DNA of 64,000 bases. It comes from Sipunculus nudus. Its lineage: Eukaryota > Annelida > Sipuncula > Golfingiida > Sipunculidae. Below, piece by piece: positions 48,306 to 59,296 of the stretch; the first letter of the stretch is position 1, and every line of letters begins with the position of its first letter. Made by a program: the position numbers and the translations under genes. The stretch lies in NCBI GenBank assembly GCA_026874595.1, contig CM049318.1, forward strand, positions 34,183,956-34,247,955, in the 5' to 3' direction. Below the pieces are notes generated by a model. The model searched no databases. It had not been told where the DNA came from and saw nothing but the letters and a program-made list of their open reading frames with translations.

Positions 48306-48560
48306 GTGTGACCCTGATTAAAGCAGTATCTAGCCCTGTCACCGGCTTCACACAAAATACGAACCTATACAATGGTTTATAAACCAACTGTAAGCCCCTG
48401 ATTTACGCAGCATTTACCACTGCCACCGGCCTCACACATATAAACCTGTACACATCAGTTTTAAAACCTACCGTGTGACCCTGATTATCGCAGTATCAAT
48501 TACTACCAACGGCCTCACAAATAATTCACTGTACCGAACAGTTTTATAGCTTACAATGAA
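48306..48560. repeat. about 83-bp tandem repeat, three copies
   Basis: Units begin at about 48306, 48389 and 48472 with GTGTGACCCTGATTA or CTGTAAGCCCCTGATTTA, followed by 'GCAGTAT/GCAGCAT', 'ACCGGC' and 'CTCACA'. They lie on the 5' side of the minus-strand gag relic, so they may be part of its leader or LTR. Confidence 0.75.
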
Positions 48561-51500
48561 AATGCATAGCCGTCCTTATAGCATATTGTCACATCGCCCT
48601 ATAACACCATTAAAGCTATAAGCTATGACCCAACCTTATTCTCTTTACAAATATCAGAAGAGGAACTACCAATATGGACTTAACAAAAACTGCAAGCTGC
48701 CATCAAAGAGAGTTACACCATACAGTTAAGAGAAAAATGATGTCCTACCTGGCTTTCATTCCACTAGCATAGCAATGGACAACTAAACAACTCAGGATTA
48801 CCCTAGACTTCTGGTTTCCGGCCAGTCGCTGTTCAAGATCAGGACACTCGAAAACTTCCATCCACAGCCGTTTAAGGCTCTATCTTGCAGAGCTACAAGA
48901 AAGCATAAAGACCGACTTGTTAGGCAGCTGCACTCAGCAAAATGCAATGAAAAATATCAACAATATACTTAATACAAATTATTACAACTACATTAAAAAA
49001 TACATTACATTTATAAATTAAAGTCTCTAGCTGAAATTTTAATAATAAGTTTACACCATTTAAGTCATTTATGTAATATAAACCGAGTATTCCAAAAACG
49101 GAGTATGAAATACTAATACTCATTCCCCAGTAAACCGAATTAACATATCACGGTAGGACCTTCAGACACTGCCATGGGGAACTAAGTAATGACACATTGA
49201 TTGAAATATAACATTTTAAAAATGACAAAATTAACAATTTGAATGATACAATAAGTACATATATTTTAAAACGACCTGGTTCACTAGAGTATTCTGAATA
49301 TTGTCCTTTAAATGCGACTGAATTCTGGTTAATCTATTTCTATTAGTATCACTTGTAGTTGGTGGTGACACGCCCATTGTGACATTTGACGTCGGACTCA
49401 TTCAGTTCCGACCCTCAGGGAGACTAGACTAGTGGCCGTTTATAAGGGATGGGCAAGAAACCCCGTCTGACCAGGTTATAAGAGTGACTCATGAGAGCCT
49501 AGATGTCAACATGGTGTTCTGTGTAGCTCTGAATACGATGTTTGCAACACCTTATTTATATTATGCGTGGTTTTTTACCTCGCAAAGGAATCATGTGATC
49601 ATGAAAATTTGAATCTACGTGTTTATTACAGATGCGTACAATGGTTCTCGTTACAATATTCTTCACTAAGGCACTGGTGCATTACTCCTTCATTCACTAG
49701 GACTCGGGCCCGTAACCAGTTCATTCATTACAGCTCGGGCCTATTTCCCAATAATTCATTACGGTTGGGGTTCACGAGTTCACATGCACTAATGAAAAAT
49801 CCCTTGAAAATATAGTAAAGCGAAGGACAAGTCACACGCTCAGATAAGACCAGTTCCCAATGGTAAGGTGGTCGTACGACGAATCACCTGTGATAGCTGG
49901 TAGCCGGGAAGTATCGCACGAGCAAAATTGTTTAGAAATGGGTCTATGATCCTGGATTATAGATTATGATGTGATCGTGGGTATAGTAGCTTATCTTGGC
50001 AGACCATCGTGTCAGACACTTATGATGGCCTCGCTCAGTCGGAAACTTCAGTATCCTTTACGACCAACGTTCCTTCGTAATGACTGTTTTTATGAGAGTC
50101 GTAATTAACTATTGCACGACCACACATGACTATTCGCAAGATTGCCATCGCAGTTGTACTCTGTGCTTACGGAGAGCCGTACAAAATTTCAAAGATCGGC
50201 ACTCCAGGTGTTGCGATTTTTTTTTTATTTTGACCGAAAGTGTCATACAAAGTCTGTTTTCCGTCACTGAATGACACATCGATCTGATGTAAAATATTGA
50301 TTTATGTTCTCCAGTCACTTATCATCCAAAATGTTGATGTTTAGAATAAAAATTTAATCTTCGGTCTTTAGTATTTATTGAAATATAAAATTCATAAAAT
50401 CAACCAAGCAGAATAATTCAAAATTTTTCGTATATTTACATCAATAGTAATTGGAATCAACAAACTGTTTTCATATCTCTGTTTTAGTGATTTATTGCGA
50501 AAACAATATAACTTTGGTTGTTATAAACCACAAACAACCCCAAAAGAGTACAGATGCAACTTCCGTGTTGTATATTCTTTTATATAACTTAAGCTTTACA
50601 TAATAATTTATAATATTTAAACTTTACAAATGTTGCTTAATGAGAAAGTATAAAAATCGAGAGGAATGTATTTATTTGTGCTTGGGTTGAATCTTGGAGC
50701 TTCCTGTTGGTTTAATCAAGATATCTATTTACACGATACCATGTGTGATATTTCCTTATAATTTCCAGGTGGGTTCATTGAGGGTTGTTCTAACATGTAA
50801 AGCTTAATGAAAGGACACATTGATGACTAGAATAAACTACGGATATGGTACAATCCGTATCCACAAACGATACAAGATTCCACACTGTATCCTTTTATAA
50901 AATATGCTGTTATAGTATGGTATGTAGCAAAAATTAGTGCAAAGAATATCATAGAGGGATTGTGTCGTTATGGCACAATGTATGACGTATTTACAGAATG
51001 TTGAAAAACAAGACAAACTTGCGTTACAAAGAACACACACACATATATATATTATTAAAATAGCTTTGCACATTTTCAGTTGAGGTTTGGAGATCAAAGA
51101 AAATGAGGAAAAGGTTGAATCAGAAAATAAAAATATAAAGTCATCATGTTTTGCATTTTAACACTTTCTACAATTTAGAATTTCCAGTATAACTTGAATT
51201 TTTAGGATATGTGTGCAAGTTCTTCACTTGTATATTTTCTCGGATTATAAGCTGAGCTGAATAAACTTGATCTGAGCTATTGGAATGGCCGTTTACACAT
51301 CGTTTACCCGGGCGCCAGTAACAGTGAACAAATCATAACCGTATTTCCCGGAGATTCAAACTGCACATGCTGACAGATCTTGATTGGTTCTCTGTGAAAG
51401 TCACTGTGACTTGTTTCCTCCCCAGTTATATCGAAAATAATGCTTGATCACCTCAGAAAATTAGATATAAGACACAATTCAAACAAAAGGCCAGATTACT

Positions 51501-52507
51501 TTGGAACAGCTGGATGTATTGATACGAAATTCGGAAAGTTATTTGATCTTTTAGAAGTTTTGCATAATACTGGTTGGGTTACATGCAAATGTGATATTTT
51601 AAAGCTTTTTTAAAACATTACCGTAAGGCACGGGAGTTAAACCTTCATATGATGGCAGGTCCTGATAGGGTCTTAGTAGACTTAAGGCTCAGTGCATGGT
51701 GTCATAAATTTTACGAGTTCCTAGATGACACTCATTCTTACCACTAGGGAAACCGATAAACCCAAAAATAAAAATAGACACAAAACACCAGTTTTCTGAA
51801 GAATTGTTCTACATATTTTGTTGACATTTCGGTCTGCTAATTCGACATGCAGAATGTCAACGGCTGCAGCAGACAAATTTCTTTAAAACCCCCAAATACG
51901 CTTCTTTAGTAGAAATTTAGGTGCTATAACCTTTATTAATCTGTTATGATCAGCCGAGGGTCAATATCAATGGGTCACCAGTGATGTTTTATTTCCAAGT
52001 GCGTAGTAAGCGCTATTATTATTATTTGAATTAAGACCATTATTTACCAATTCTACTCGTGCTTTTATAACACAAGTTGCATTGTAATTCCGATGCAGGT
52101 TTAAATAAGAATTTGCAGAGAGAATCCTTGACATGACTGTTGAAAACTTTATTCATTCAGGGTTTTCTGCTTTCGCTTTTAGACACAGCCAAATCCAGAA
52201 TTGGCGCCATTTTATGGTATTGAATCTCTAACGATCTAATTGAGACGTTTCAATCAAAAGCAGTGGCTCTTTCCGTCCGTTTTCTTGTATGGGTCGGTAT
52301 CAAGTATACCTAAATTCATATCTCCAAACATTAGGCATTCTGTTGCATATGGGTTTGTTTGCAAAACTGTGACTGCAAGGGTATGGTTCTGTTTATTGGG
52401 CTGAGTCATATAGTATTTAAAAGATCATAAAAAGCAGACACAAACATAAGGTGCATTTAGAATCAGTCACAGATCCTGATGACCTACAAAATCTTTCTTC
52501 ATTTTAG
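48561..52507. other. no gene recognised
   Basis: Mostly AT-rich. 49360-49560 is GC-richer with a TTATAAG word and could be an LTR or promoter-like piece, but no terminal repeat partner is seen. Confidence 0.4.
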
Positions 52508-52546
52508 AATTCGAATTTACCGTATTGACTCTTCAAACACGTGACG
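52508..52546 (+). CDS. candidate 39-nt microexon before the MAM domain
   Basis: A strong acceptor (TTCTTCATTTTAG, ends 52507) and donor (GTAAGC, from 52547) bound 39 nt, phase 1 to phase 1, coding FEFTVLTLQTRD. It joins the MAM exon at 53082 in frame, making Glu at the junction. No domain can be assigned to 12 residues; support comes from splice signals and phase only. Confidence 0.45.
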
Positions 52547-52611
52547 GTAAGCACTTTTTTATCTCAGGAAAGGAAATCCTGATTTCTATGTAAAATGTAT
52601 ACAAACCAAAC

Positions 52612-52749
52612 ACGTATCTGTAACTGGAAAATATTAAGGTCCATGTAGATATTACTCCGTAAACAAGATAATATCTTATCTTCTTATCATAATTTATTTA
52701 GGGAGTAATATCTACATGGACCATAATATTTTCTTTTTAAAGATACATG
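52612..52749. repeat. near-perfect hairpin (fold-back/MITE), about 138 bp
   Basis: The left arm 52630-52658 and right arm 52702-52730 are 29-bp inverted repeats with one mismatch (AAGGTCCATGTAGATATTAC against its complement). Weaker pairing extends outward (ACGTATCT / AGATACATG) and inward to a centre near 52680. No coding content. It lies in the intron just after the 39-nt exon. Confidence 0.9.
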
Positions 52750-53081
52750 TTCTGTTTCTGTACATTTTACATATACAGCTAAGTTTAACACGGTTATATC
52801 AGATATCACGAACTTCTAATATTATTTTCGAAAACTGCTAAAACGACGGCGTAAATTGTAAATTTTATCGCATACTCCATGAAATAAATGACAATTGATG
52901 TGACCAGAAAGGAAGCAATGAATAAGGTTTTTTATCATATTTAGTTATAGTTTTCTTTTAAATGTATGAAACTGTAATTTATTTTTCTTATAAATTCGCC
53001 TTCTTAGTTTTCTATTCATGTAGACTGATAACATTCCTATGACATGTTTAGCTGTGCTAAAAGAATTGTGTCATATTGTAG

Positions 53082-53222
53082 AATTCTTAAGGTGTGACAT
53101 AGACATCAACCTGTTTTTCACAGACCTAAACAAAAATTTTTCCTGGGTGACAACACTCGGGAACTTAAGTGGAGGAAACCGCTTCAAACCAGAAAGAGAT
53201 CATACATATGGGACCGTTTACG
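53082..53222 (+). CDS. MAM domain exon 1
   Basis: Acceptor ATATTGTAG (ends 53081), donor GTAAT (from 53223); 141 nt, phase 1 to phase 1. It encodes LRCDIDINLFFTDLNKNFSW and onward to DHTYGTVYG, the start of a MAM domain: first Cys, the aromatic/acidic strand, the FxW strand and the DHTxGxxYG turn. The second conserved Cys appears replaced by Phe (NLFFTD). MAM domains are extracellular adhesion or assembly modules. An alternative acceptor (TTCACAG, ends 53125) gives the same phase but would remove the first Cys. Confidence 0.8.
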
Positions 53223-53367
53223 GTAATGCATAAACGAATCTCGACCCGTATCCTCGGTTGCAACGTGATAGTTGAAGCAATTCAGTAATGTGATTTCCAT
53301 TCTGTATAACTGACCTAATCACCATAGAATTTATGCTATACCCTTTTTACCAAATTATGCAAATGAG

Positions 53368-53640
53368 TCCCCAAAACACTCCTACAATGTAGATGCTCCA
53401 AAGCTATGGTTGTTTTAAGACAAAAGTGATGTCTTTGTACCAACATCAAAAGGTCCGTCGCGTATTACTTCGCATTGACTGACGTCATCAGATTGAACTG
53501 CTTGTTTATAACTTGTTCTCTGGTGATGAATATATCGCATTCTCTATAAAGTATTTTCATATTTTCTACCACTTGTCTTATGTACGTGTTAAGTGCAAGA
53601 CATATTAAATATTACTTAAAGTATAGCTGCTGTATTCTTT
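53368..53640 (+). repeat. interspersed repeat, copy 2 (shared with 8681-8945)
   Basis: Same family as the intronic repeat at 8681-8945, same orientation. Here it lies in the intron after MAM exon 1. Confidence 0.7.
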
Positions 53641-53950
53641 TGGCCAGAACGTATCATACTGTAATTTATATAAACAAAAATTATCGAGGTAAAGGTACGA
53701 GATGATTCATTTTCATTGGGGATCTAATTCAGTTGTTTATACATAGGAATTAAAAGTCAAGGCACTGTTGGGCTCATGATGCCAACATCTTAATGTTTGA
53801 AAGAATCAAGTTTATATATAAATAGTGAAAAAATATCAGCAACGTGGCAATAACAACTTAACAATTAGATTAACGAAAGTCCTGACGTAGGTACGCTTAA
53901 CCAAACTTTAGAGGTGTAGATTTCTCTCTTTCGGGCTTTGTGTTTGACAG

Positions 53951-54145
53951 GAAAATATATGTATGCTGATGTGACGAACCAAAGAAAGGGTTCAGGTGCA
54001 GCTATGGCAGTTTATGTCTCCCCTCCGTCTGGCGTGACTAAAGTTTGCACAGAATTTTCATACAGAGCATATGGAGTATTGATTGGTGACTAAGCCCTCG
54101 TGTTTTCGCAGAATCAAATATTCACAGAGATTTGGAATGATAAGG
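53951..54145 (+). pseudogene. MAM domain exon 2, with in-frame TAA
   Basis: Acceptor GTTTGACAG (ends 53950), donor GTAAT (from 54146); 195 nt, phase 1 to phase 1. It encodes KYMYADVTNQRKGSGAAMAV, then CTEFSYRAYGVLIGD, a stop (TAA at 54091-54093), and in the same frame ALVFSQNQIFTEIWNDKG. The part after the stop matches the expected centre of a MAM domain and leads in frame to SKGSSWQ in the next exon, so the exon clearly once read through. A donor GTGACT at 54086 just before the stop would keep phase 1 (135 nt) but delete about 20 residues of the fold. Confidence 0.8.
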
Positions 54146-54323
54146 GTAATTTTCACATAACTGAATATAATGATTATATAAAGTAGATTATAATTACTGA
54201 ATAAAATATCGGATACATAAACAGTGTACAATAAGATTTCATATTCATGTGCAAATCCAATTGTTAGAGAATTAAAATTTCATGATGAAGATATTTTGTC
54301 ACGATGTATTTTTAATTTAACAG

Positions 54324-54491
54324 GAAGCAAAGGTAGTTCCTGGCAAACCCAAAGGATATCCATAAATGTTATGAAAGATACGAATTTTATCCTCGGGTTT
54401 TCGGTTGTCCAAGACTTGTCGGGTGGTGTTGGAGGACTCGCGATTGATGATCTGACGGTGCGCTCAGGAGCCTGTAACGGATCTGGAAGTG
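54324..54491 (+). CDS. MAM domain exon 3
   Basis: Acceptor TTTAACAG (ends 54323), donor GTAAT (from 54492); 168 nt, phase 1 to phase 1. It encodes SKGSSWQTQRISIN, NFILGFSVVQDLSGGVGG and LAIDDLTVRSGACNGS: the GxxW, FxxxFxxxxG and (I/L)AIDD signatures of the C-terminal half of a MAM domain, with its last Cys. Clear homology to the family. Confidence 0.92.
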
Positions 54492-54704
54492 GTAATATTT
54501 TCAATCAGTATATTCAATGACATAGATAAAAAAAACTGAGAGTTTTATTTATATATCCTATAACCCCAAGTTCTGATATAAGACACTATTAAAGTATTGG
54601 TTTCTGTGTGTACTCTCATCTACCCATGTGCATGTAGCTTTTAAGATTCCTGATGGTTTCTTAACAGCTCCAAACTATTAGGCACAACAGCGGAACAAAA
54701 CTTT

Positions 54705-55585
54705 CCCCTGTTACATTATAAGGACTATATGAATGTTGTTCATACATACATCGTAATACGCCACAATTTAATCATTTTTTTAAGATCCGTCCATTTCACT
54801 TTGGAGTCCATGGACAATATGTTCCCAGACTTGCGGGGCTGGACTCCGCATCAGAATTTTCAACTGTACAGGAACAGCTTGTGCAGGGAGAAGCCGAATT
54901 CAAACGGGCACCTGTTCAGAGGGAACTTGTGATGGAACCTCCTGTGGATCCTGGTCAACTTGGTCATCCTGCTCCACAAGCTGTGGATCGGGAACGAAAA
55001 CCCGGACAAGAACGGACTATCCCAGAAGTGATCAGACGGAGCTGTGTAATACACAGGCGTGTCCTCACTGGCTGGCTTGGCATTCATGGAGCTTATGGAA
55101 TGAACTTTCCGCTATTATACTGTTTTCGGGCATTTCGACGAGAAAAAAACAAAAACCCTAGGGATTTTATCATTATAGCCGGGAACTTCAATCACACAAA
55201 GTTGAAAAAAGCCCTCCCGTAATACTATCAACGTGTCAAATGCACTATGCGGATAGACAAGGTCTCAGATCACTGCTACACTACGATTAACGAGTCATAC
55301 AAGTCTTTACAATATGCCCCACTGGGAGACTCGGATCACAACATGGTCCACCTGTTGCCTAGGTATCGGCAACTACTAAAGCGTTTTAGGCCTGTTGTAA
55401 GGTGGACTCTACTGTCCACCGAAACCGCTATTCAATCGCTACAAGACCTTTATGCGTGTACAGATTGGTCTATGTTTTGAACGTTGACCTAAGCGAAAGT
55501 ACCGAGGTTGTTGTTGATTACCTTAGATTTTTGTCAGGGTTTGTGACTGCAGAGTAAAGACGTAGTAGTGTACCCAATTAATAAG
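54705..55585 (+). repeat. chimeric duplicate: TSP1 exon piece fused to LINE piece
   Basis: 54705-55083 is almost identical to 55586-55974 (start of the TSP1 exon and its upstream intron), and 55084-55585 is almost identical to about 56703-57170 (LINE endonuclease fragment). The left copy lacks the roughly 720 bp that separate these parts in the right copy. The boundaries show only a few shared bases (ATG/GAATGAAC). Confidence 0.9.
54785..55083 (+). pseudogene. truncated duplicate of the TSP1 exon
   Basis: It has the same acceptor (TTTTTTTAAG, ends 54784) and same start (SISLWSPWTICSQTCGAGLR) as the intact exon at 55665, but stops at WHSWSLW where it runs into LINE sequence with no donor. One cysteine codon has changed to tyrosine (TDYPRSD against TDCPRSD). 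It covers two TSP1 repeats and the first residues of a third. If used in splicing it would derail the protein. Confidence 0.85.
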
Positions 55586-55664
55586 CCATGTTACATTATA
55601 AGGACTATATGAATGTTGTTCATACATACATCGTAATACGCCACAATTTAATCATTTTTTTAAG

Positions 55665-56090
55665 ATCCGTCCATTTCACTTTGGAGTCCATGGACAATTT
55701 GTTCCCAGACTTGCGGGGCTGGACTCCGCATCAGAATTTTCAACTGTACAGGAACAGCTTGTGCAGGGAGAAGCCGAATTCAAACGGGCACCTGTTCAGA
55801 GGGAACTTGTGATGGAACCTCCTGTGGATCCTGGTCAACTTGGTCATCCTGCTCCACAAGCTGTGGATCGGGAACGAAAACCCGGACAAGAACGGACTGT
55901 CCCAGAAGTGATCAGACGGAGCTGTGTAATACACAGGCGTGTCCTCACTGGCTGGCTTGGCATTCATGGAGCTTATGTTCTGTGACTTGCGGAGATGGTG
56001 TCAAAACAAGATCACGAAAATGTTCAGGCGTTGGCTGTGTCGGTCCTTCCGTAGAAACTGGGAGTTGCCTTGAGGAAGCTTGCCAAAGCG
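55665..56090 (+). CDS. TSP1 exon, three thrombospondin type-1 repeats
   Basis: Acceptor TTTTTTTAAG (ends 55664), donor GTAAT (from 56091); 426 nt, phase 1 to phase 1, 141 coding residues. Three TSP1 repeats: SLWSPWTICSQTCGAGLR, GSWSTWSSCSTSCGSGTK and LAWHSWSLCSVTCGDGVK, each with the WxxW, CSxTC/CSVTC and basic ladder pattern, ending SCLEEACQS. The junction with the MAM exon gives GSGS-D-PSISLWSPW. TSP1 repeats are extracellular; the tryptophans may be C-mannosylated and the CSxTCG site O-fucosylated, by family knowledge. Confidence 0.93.
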
Positions 56091-56700
56091 GTAATATTTA
56101 TTTCCATTTTTTTAACTGTAAACGTTGGTCAATATGCAATATGACGAATTAAGGACCACCATTCTTTTATGTGTATATATATATATGGTTAAAATGAGTT
56201 TCTTTCACTGGATACTTTAAATGTAAATATTATTAATTGTTTTTTCTCTATGTATTATTATTATTATTATTATTATGTTAGGTTTTTGCATTTGTTACAA
56301 TGTTGTATATTTTGTTAATTTACTCACTGTATGATAAATGCACTTATGGAAACTATGGGCCTTAGGCTTTAATCTCTTAATTAAATATTTATTCATTCAT
56401 TCTGGATTAATTACCATGTATATATGAAAACCAGGGGTACATTCAATTCAACAGTGGTAGATGTCTTAGAAAGACCATTATATAAAGGGATAAAGAACTG
56501 TATGTTACAATTTCACTTTCGTATATTTCCTTGGTTGTTGGGTATGTTTTTTGATTAACGAAAAATGATGCACGGAATCAAAAGTCATTTCTAAGTTGTG
56601 TTCCCTCGAACTGGAAGTGTTCATACTATAGTGCCGCCCCTTTCACCTGCCTCAGGAACTCTGTGCATTCATTTTTCCGGTTGTCTACGTACCGCCAGAG
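56091..56700 (+). other. intron part, no feature beyond short repeats
   Basis: AT-rich intron with a short TA run (56173-56183) and an ATT run (about 56256-56275). This is the segment missing from the upstream chimeric duplicate. Confidence 0.6.
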
Positions 56701-58890
56701 GTGAATGAACCTTCCACTATTATACTGTTTTCGGGCATTTCGACGAGAAAAAAAACAAAAACCCTAGGGATTTTATCATTATAGCCGGGAACTTCAATCA
56801 CACAAAGTTGAAAAAAGCCCTCCCGTAATACTATCAACGTGTCAAATGCACTATGCGGATAGACAAGGTCTCAGATCACTGCTACACTACGATTAACGAG
56901 TCATACAAGTCTTTACAATATGCCCCACTGGGAGACTCGGATCACAACATGGTCCACCTGTTGCCTAGGTATCGGCAACTACTAAAGCGTTTTAGGCCTG
57001 TTATAAGGTGGCTATTCAATCGCTACAAGACCTTTATGCGTGTACAGATTGGTCTATGTTTTGAACGTTGACCTAAACGAAAGTACCGAGGTTGTTGTTG
57101 ATTACCTTAGATTTTTGTCAGGGTTTGTGACTGCAGAGAAAAGACGTAGTAGTGTACCCAATTAATAAGCCATGGTTTGGTCGTTCGATTAGGTAGAAAC
57201 TGGTTGATATGGACATATAGCTTACCGGAATGGAGACAAAGACAAGTTTAAATTCGCAAAGTATGAAGTCATACAAGCCAATAAGCCCGCGAATAATAGA
57301 TACGCTGAAAGATTAGAATTTTACTTGAAAGCCACGAATGATTCTTGACAGTTGTGGCAGCGAATAATAACAATCGTACCTAACAGGGCCAAGTGTAAAT
57401 CTGCTAATATTACAGAAAACTCATGTCTACCAGATAACTTAAATGAATGCCCGTTTCGATCAGGTTGTGTCAAAGTTTTAGCCCGCTTCAAAGTTTTACT
57501 GTGATGACCCTACCCTATTTGTGATTGAAAATTTGGGATAAAAAGAGGGTTTTCGCTGGCTTAAACGTACGCAAGGCCGCTGGTCCTGATGGGATTCCAT
57601 CGCGTCATCTGAGAACCTGTGCAAGTTGTCCCAAATTTTCTCTCTACTTTTTAACTGGTCCTTGTGAACGAGCACAGCACCGGACATCTTCAAACGATCT
57701 GTTTTCATCCCAGTTCATAGGAAATCTTCCGTATCATGCGTGAATGATTACCGTCCCGTCGCTCTTACTTCATTTATTGTAAACAGCTTTGACAGACTGG
57801 TCTTAAATTATCTTAAACGCTGCATTTCGGATACTTCTGATCCTTTCCAGTCTGCTTGTCGCAGGAACCGTTCTAGGGATGATACCGTTTCGATAACACC
57901 ACATAATATCCTCAACCATCTTGATATACGGGAATCTACCTATGCTAGAATTTTATTTATCAATTTTAGTTCTGCATGTAATTAAATTCTCCCTAAGAAG
58001 CTTATTCTTAAATTAACAGAACTAGGTCTGCATATAAACATGTGCGATTGAATAATAGACTTTTTGTCGAATCGCCAACAAGTAGTTAAGATCGGTGATA
58101 AAATTTCTAAAGAACTGTCTTTAAACACTGGGGCACCCAAAGGTTGTGTATACTCACCAACACTATATTCATTATTTTCATATGACTGTGCAAATGTGTG
58201 CAAATATCTGGTGAGTGTTTGATAGTGAAGTTTGCAGTTAACACACAACAGTTACCGGACTTATCCGATAAGGTAACGAACGTGTATACAGCCAAGAAAT
58301 TGAACACCTAACTACGTGGTGCTCTGAAAACAACTTAGACCAATGTTAGGATGATAGACTTTTGAGGTAAAAGATCAGGGATCTTGCCAAAAAAATAATG
58401 GCTCTGCTGTCGAAATTGATTATTTTAAATTTTTAGGTATCCACATATCATCAAACTTAAAGTGGTATGAAAATGTTAATTATTGTCCGAAGAAGGCCCA
58501 ACAGCGGCTGTACTTTTTACGAAGACTGAAAGGGTTTGGTCTAGGCCTGCTGGTGCTGCTGAAGTTTTATAGAGCAGTTATAGAGAGTCACTTGTCGCTC
58601 CCTGTGCAGGGAGGAAATATAAATTCTGAGGAACGGAAGCTACTTAACAGGGTTATTAAAATGGCTGGGGGATAATAGGGACTTATTTACCATCTTTTAA
58701 ATCCATTTACTATAAAAGATTGCTCAAGAAAGCAAATGCTATAATTAAAGATTATAATCAGCCAGCACACTATCTATTCCAAATGATGAAATCTGGAGCT
58801 CGCTATCGATCGTTTCCAAATCATTCAAAAAGAACTGTAACGAGCACATACGTGTCAGCAATCCGAAGACAAATAGATCCCTTGTGAAAA
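56700..58890 (+). mobile_element. CR1/L2-like LINE, 5'-truncated and inactive
   Basis: In order: endonuclease C-terminus (AGNFNHTKL, SDHCYTTINESYKSL, PLGDSDHNMVHLLP; 56785-57000), then VFAGLNVRKAAGPDGIP (57550), NDYRPVALTSFIVNSFDRLV (57745), FINFSSACN, GAPKGCVYSPTLYSLF-like sequence (58130), then FAVNT (about 58225) where active reverse transcriptases have FADDT, then EIEHLTTWCSENNLDQC-like sequence, QRLYFLRRLKGFGL (58505) and SGARYRSFPNHSKRTVT (58795). Frameshifts and stops are frequent. The catalytic aspartates are lost, so it cannot move itself. Confidence 0.85.
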
Positions 58891-59296
58891 ACTAATCTGT
58901 GTAATTTTATGTACGATTTTATGAATTTATTTATTTATTCTTCTTAAGTGTAATGTTTACAACAAGCAAGTCACGACAGATATATTGTGTGTAATACTTT
59001 TACCATGTATGTATTGAAAGAAAGTATCTTATATTATTCTTACTGCTGCAATTATATTTTCCTATTTGAAAGTATTCCTTAACTTTCTCAACCGCCTAAA
59101 AAATGATTAACATCAGATAATAATCTATTATTAGACTTTTTATAAAAATTAACAAATACTGTTCAATACCTGTTCAGTATTATCTTGGTTTAAAAAAGAC
59201 AGAAAGCAGGATACATGAGCAACGGAACAAGACAACATTCACAGCAATATTTGTGACATTGTATGGGAGTGGTTATTTTCTTTTCGTTAATAACAG
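58891..59296 (+). other. intron, LINE tail and AT-rich DNA
   Basis: Possible LINE 3' tail with ATTT repeats at 58922-58940, then unremarkable intron up to the CUB exon acceptor. Confidence 0.5.

Noticed and set aside
42366-53222. Joining the signal-anchor exon directly to the MAM exons
   Set aside because: Phases disagree (2 against 1); no connecting exon was found.
54860-55087. Minus-strand frame, repeated identically at 55740-55967
   Set aside because: Apparent conservation comes from the recent duplication; the plus strand encodes the TSP1 repeats.
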